This document shows, in pieces, positions 61,252 to 64,000 of a stretch of DNA of 64,000 nt. The translations under genes were made by a program, and so were the position numbers. The stretch is from assembly GCF_002929355.1 (NCBI RefSeq), contig NZ_PJIR01000007.1, positions 62,001 to 126,000 on the forward strand, read 5' to 3'. This DNA comes from Arthrobacter sp. B0490. GTDB lineage: Bacteria > Actinomycetota > Actinomycetes > Actinomycetales > Micrococcaceae. Numbering within the stretch: the first letter of the stretch is position 1; each line of letters opens with the position of its first letter. The notes below the pieces were generated by a model that was not told where the DNA came from, did no database searches, and saw nothing but the letters and a program-made list of their open reading frames with translations.

Positions 61252-62049
61252 ATGGACTTCACACCCACCAAGGCAATCGTCACCGGCTCCGATTCCGGCA
61301 TCGGCCGGGCCACGGCCCTCGCCCTCGCAGCGGCAGGCTGCGACGTCGGCGTCACCTGGCACTCCGACCAGGAGGGCGCGGAGGAGACCGCGCGCCTCGT
61401 CCGGGAGAAGGGCGTGCGGTCCGCCGTCGCGCAGCTGGACACCACGGACGCCCCCGCATGCGGCGACGTCGTCGACCGGCTCGCGGAGGAACTCGGCGGT
61501 CTCGACGTCTTCGTCAACAACGCGGGCGTCAACGGCGGCACCATGTTCATGGAGACCGACTGGGACACCTGGCGCGGGACCATGGGCGCCAACCTGGACG
61601 GAGCCTTCGTCTGCCTCCAGCGCGCCGCACGGCACATGCTCGACGGCGGACAGGGCGGCCGTATCATCGCCGTCACGAGCGTCCACCAGGAGCAGCCGCG
61701 CGTGGGCTCCGCGGCCTACGACGCCTCCAAGCACGGGCTCGGCGGGCTGATCCGCACCATCGCACTCGAGCTGGCCGACCGCGGGATCACCGCGAACGCG
61801 GTCCTGCCCGGCGAGATCAACACCCCGATGAACTCCTCCGAGGACGAGGACCCCCGCACCATGGACCGCCCCGGGATCCCCATGGGCCGTCCGGGGGCGC
61901 CGGAGGAGATCGCCGACGTCATCGCCTTCCTCGCCTCCGGTGCCTCCAGCTACGTCAACGGCGCCTCGTTCGTCGTGGACGGCGGGATGCTCCTCATGGG
62001 TCCGCAGGCCGGCTCGCACCTGACGAGCGGGGACTGGCGCACCCTCTGA
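61252..62049 (+). CDS. Short-chain dehydrogenase (glucose/3-oxoacyl-reductase-like SDR)
   Basis: A 265-residue classical SDR. It shows TGSDSGIGRA (near 10-19), NNAGVNGG, the catalytic Ser in VTSVHQEQP, and YDASKHG for the Tyr/Lys pair, with the C-terminal YVNGASFVVDGGM. It groups by pattern with glucose 1-dehydrogenase and FabG-like enzymes. The substrate is unknown. The ATG at 61252 is chosen (AAGGATGGGGG upstream) over an in-frame start 12 codons earlier. It stands alone between the hsp20 terminator and the PHO-box region. Confidence 0.9.
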   Translation: MDFTPTKAIVTGSDSGIGRATALALAAAGCDVGVTWHSDQEGAEETARLVREKGVRSAVAQLDTTDAPACGDVVDRLAEELGGLDVFVNNAGVNGGTMFMETDWDTWRGTMGANLDGAFVCLQRAARHMLDGGQGGRIIAVTSVHQEQPRVGSAAYDASKHGLGGLIRTIALELADRGITANAVLPGEINTPMNSSEDEDPRTMDRPGIPMGRPGAPEEIADVIAFLASGASSYVNGASFVVDGGMLLMGPQAGSHLTSGDWRTL

Positions 62050-62072
62050 TCCGTCGACGGGCATGCGGCAGT

Positions 62073-62105
62073 CTTCAGCGGACGTTCACGCGGCGTTCAG
62101 GAGGG
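62073..62105 (+). promoter_or_regulatory. PHO box (three 11-bp direct repeats) upstream of the 71-aa gene
   Basis: Three contiguous 11-bp units, CTTCAGCGGAC, GTTCACGCGGC and GTTCAGGAGGG, share the TTCA core of actinobacterial PhoP-binding repeats. A -10-like TAGCGT (62111-62116) follows after 5 nt. This is the same unit type as the array in front of pstS 300 bp further on. Confidence 0.65.
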
Positions 62106-62149
62106 GTGGCTAGCGTGGTAGTTCCCGACCTCCCTGCGAAAGGCCCGCC

Positions 62150-62365
62150 ATGGACGCCCCCCTCACCCCCGACGCCGACCTGCAGGACTGGTCCGGCTTC
62201 AAGCGCGGCGAACATGTCACCCTCCAGCACTCGGCCGGGACGCAGCTCCGCGGGGTACTGGACATGAGGACCGACGACGCGTCGGTGGTGTGGATCCAGC
62301 TGAACGACGGCGGTGGCCGCCGGCTCGTCCACAGGAGCGACGGCTACCGCCTGCGCCGCGGCTGA
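62150..62365 (+). CDS. Small basic protein of unknown function, candidate Pho-regulon member
   Basis: A 71-residue soluble protein with no recognised domain. The pattern of short strands (FKRGEHVTLQHSAGTQLRG, VLDMRTDDASVVWIQLNDG) suggests a small SH3-like or KOW-like beta barrel, a low-confidence reading. The ATG at 62150 has GAAAGG about 8 nt upstream. It is preceded by a three-unit PHO box and a -10 element and followed by the pstS control region, so it is probably transcribed alone under phosphate control. Confidence 0.72.
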   Translation: MDAPLTPDADLQDWSGFKRGEHVTLQHSAGTQLRGVLDMRTDDASVVWIQLNDGGGRRLVHRSDGYRLRRG

Positions 62366-62383
62366 CCCCGGCCGGATCGACCC

Positions 62384-62427
62384 GTCCACCTGCTGTCCAC
62401 CTCCGGTTCACCTCGTCTTCACCTGTA
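62384..62427 (+). promoter_or_regulatory. PHO box (four 11-bp direct repeats) upstream of pstS
   Basis: Four contiguous 11-bp repeats are GTCCACCTGCT, GTCCACCTCCG, GTTCACCTCGT and CTTCACCTGTA. All share TYCACCT, the PhoP direct-repeat type. The last unit runs into the -10-like TAACGT (62426-62431), 7 nt before the GTG of pstS. Confidence 0.85.
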
Positions 62428-62438
62428 ACGTGGCGTGG

Positions 62439-63551
62439 GTGAGAACCCGAGCATCCCTCTCCCTGTCCCTCGCCGTGGTCCTCGGTCTCACGGCCTGCGG
62501 CTCCGACTACCCGCTGGGCGCCGAGCAGGAGGCCGCAGCGCAACGCGGGGACATGAGCCTGCAGGGCGCGGTGACGGCCGCCGGATCCTCCGCGCAGGGA
62601 CCGGCCATGGACGCCTGGCGCTCCGGATTCGCCACCCTCCACCCACGCGCGCAGGTGCAGTACTCGCCCGACGGCTCGGGCGCGGGCAGGGGCGCGCTGC
62701 TCGCCGGAGCCGTGGGATTCGCCGGATCGGACGCCTTCCTCAGCGATGAGGAGCTCGCCGGATCGACGCAGGCGTGCGGCCCGGGCGGCGCCTTCAACAT
62801 CCCCGCCTACATCTCCCCGATCAGCATCGCGTTCAACCTGCCCGGCATCTCCGGGCTGGACCTCGATGCCGCCACCGTGGCCCGGATCTTCCGGGGTGGG
62901 ATCGCGCGCTGGGACGATCCCGCCATCGCGGCCCAGAACCCGGACGTCGAGCTCCCCGCACTGCCCATCTCGGCGGTCAGCCGATCCGACGACTCCGGCA
63001 CCACCGAGAACTTCACCGACTACCTCCACGCCGTGGCGCCCGGGATCTGGACCGAGGAGCCCGACGGCACCTGGCCGTCCGCACTCGAGAACGAGAACGC
63101 CAAGGGCAACGCCGGCGTGGTGAGCACCGTGGCCGCCACCGTGGGCGCCGTGACCTATGCCGACGATTCCGCCGTGGGGGACCCCCTCGGCCGCGTGGCC
63201 CTCAAGGTCGGGGACGCCTACGTCCCGGCCGGGCCCAAAGCCGCCGCGGCCGCCGTCGACCTCGCCCGCCGTGTCCCCGGCCGCCAGGACCACGACATCG
63301 CGCTCGACCTCGATCGGACCACCAGCGCACCCGGCGTCTACCCGCTGGTCCTCGTGTCCTACCACGTGTACTGCACGCGCTACGAGAACGAGGCCACCGC
63401 CGTCGTCGTGCGTGCCTTCGGGACGTACGCGGTCAGTGCCGAGGGACAGGCCGTGGCCGCGGACGCGGCGAGGAGCTCACCCATCTCGTCCGAACTGTCC
63501 CGCCTCGCCACCGCGGCGATCGCGTCCGTCGAGGTCGGCGACATCCCTTAG
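62439..63551 (+). CDS. pstS: Phosphate ABC transporter substrate-binding lipoprotein PstS
   Basis: Captures inorganic phosphate outside the membrane. The 370 residues begin with a lipoprotein signal (hydrophobic 7-19, lipobox LTAC with Cys20). Typical phosphate-site segments follow: AAGSSAQGPAMDAW, SGAGRGALLAGAVGFAGSD (20 residues or less as written) and RSDDSGTTENF. GTG at 62439 is chosen; TAACGT lies 7 nt upstream and there is no Shine-Dalgarno, so the mRNA is likely leaderless. No pstC, pstA or pstB follows: a terminator and a convergent gene come next. Confidence 0.95.
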   Translation: MRTRASLSLSLAVVLGLTACGSDYPLGAEQEAAAQRGDMSLQGAVTAAGSSAQGPAMDAWRSGFATLHPRAQVQYSPDGSGAGRGALLAGAVGFAGSDAFLSDEELAGSTQACGPGGAFNIPAYISPISIAFNLPGISGLDLDAATVARIFRGGIARWDDPAIAAQNPDVELPALPISAVSRSDDSGTTENFTDYLHAVAPGIWTEEPDGTWPSALENENAKGNAGVVSTVAATVGAVTYADDSAVGDPLGRVALKVGDAYVPAGPKAAAAAVDLARRVPGRQDHDIALDLDRTTSAPGVYPLVLVSYHVYCTRYENEATAVVVRAFGTYAVSAEGQAVAADAARSSPISSELSRLATAAIASVEVGDIP

Positions 63552-63558
63552 GACCACT

Positions 63559-63590
63559 CGAGGCGGGCCCCCCGGAGGGGACCCGCCTCG
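63559..63590. terminator. Bidirectional terminator after pstS
   Basis: A perfect 9-bp stem CGAGGCGGG/CCCGCCTCG (63559-63567 and 63582-63590), with further inner C/G pairing, lies between convergent pstS and the SRPBCC gene. Confidence 0.75.
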
Positions 63591-63604
63591 TCCTGCGTCG
63601 TGCG

Positions 63605-64000
63605 TCAGTCGACGCGCGGTCCGCCCGAATCGGGGTCGTCGGTGGACGCGTCCGGCAGGGTGCTGTTCGCCGGCTCGGCCTCCGAGCCGCCCGTCGGCGG
63701 CGCGTCGACGTTCCCACGCCAGGCGCCGGTCTCTCCGCCGCTCTTCTCGATGAACTGCTTGAACCTCTTGAGGTCGCCCTTCACCTGCAGGGCATCCGCG
63801 TTCACCACGGCACCGATCTTCTCGGTGAAGGTCTCCGGGTGCCAGTCGATCTGCACCATGAGGCGCGTGGTGTTCTGGTCGATGCGGTGGAAGGTCACCA
63901 CGCCCGCGTGCGATTCGCCGTCCGTGCTCTTCCAGGCCACCCGCTCGTCCGGGTGCTGTTCGGTGATCTCGGCGTCGAACTCGCGTCGCACGCCGCCGAT
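63605..64000 (-). CDS. SRPBCC (polyketide cyclase/dehydrase-like) protein, N-terminus beyond window
   Basis: The last 131 codons of a START-like fold protein. The visible part begins IGGVRREFDAEITEQHPDE, with no start codon that fits the family, so the gene continues past the right edge. HRIDQNTTRLMVQIDWHPE and the LKRFKQFIE helix match the cyclase/dehydrase family. A disordered acidic tail of about 40 residues (APPTGGSEAEPANSTLPDAS) ends the protein. Ligand unknown. Confidence 0.85.
   Translation of the reverse strand: MGGVRREFDAEITEQHPDERVAWKSTDGESHAGVVTFHRIDQNTTRLMVQIDWHPETFTEKIGAVVNADALQVKGDLKRFKQFIEKSGGETGAWRGNVDAPPTGGSEAEPANSTLPDASTDDPDSGGPRVD

Overview
The window is 64 kb of a GC-rich, gene-dense actinobacterial chromosome. 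Gene content and order (lsr2 and clpC beside lysS, a folate/ftsH/hpt/tilS block, Pol-PE-Lig type ligD with ku, class II lysS) fit a Micrococcaceae member such as Arthrobacter or a close relative. That assignment is inference from gene families and synteny; there is no rRNA gene here. I see no insertion sequence, prophage, CRISPR array or origin. Codon use looks uniform, so this reads as ordinary chromosome with a few accessory metabolic cassettes.

Layout. 1-17 kb (minus strand) is a tightly packed housekeeping block: dacB, a zincin-type protein, tilS, hpt, ftsH, folE-folP-folB-folK, DUF3180, a YdbS/YdbT-like PH-domain pair, a DUF2520 protein, panC, lysS, a small membrane protein, lsr2 and clpC (cut by the left edge). 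Most junctions overlap (GTGA/ATGA) or are a few bases apart. 17-25 kb holds ppa, a SatD-like protein, a HAD phosphatase, serS, a lipid/diacylglycerol kinase, a small acidic repeat protein, topoisomerase IB, pheA and a rhodanese. 25-36 kb holds an amidase/POT transporter pair, an acyl-CoA ligase, glycerate kinase, phosphoglucomutase, an ALDH/SDR pair and an NCS2 uracil/xanthine permease. 36-45 kb holds an aminoglycoside-phosphotransferase-like kinase preceded by a tiny leader ORF, a glycerophosphodiesterase, a second HAD, a PEBP protein, a sugar kinase, a PGPGW membrane protein, an MhqO/MhqD-like quinone-stress cassette with a PEP-mutase-family enzyme, a lipoprotein hydrolase and a RelA/SpoT-type synthetase.

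45.9-50.9 kb is the most interesting accessory unit: a GntR/FadR regulator divergent from a MatC-type dicarboxylate carrier, a CaiB/BaiF CoA-transferase and a single-chain carboxyltransferase that joins AccD-like and AccA-like halves. No biotin carboxylase or biotin carrier is present. I propose a malonate (or related dicarboxylate) catabolic route that works by CoA transfer followed by decarboxylation.

51-60 kb holds phosphoketolase, the NHEJ genes ligD and ku, two SRPBCC proteins and an ABC exporter. 60-64 kb holds tRNA-Val(CAC), an hsp20 gene whose promoter carries both a CIRCE-like and a HAIR-like operator, an SDR, and two phosphate-starvation-type genes (a 71-aa protein and an orphan pstS) behind arrays of 11-bp PHO-box repeats.

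Two regulatory themes recur. Many genes look leaderless, with a -10-like hexamer 6-7 nt before the start codon. ftsH shows a rare arrangement in which a hairpin lies between a strong Shine-Dalgarno and the start codon.
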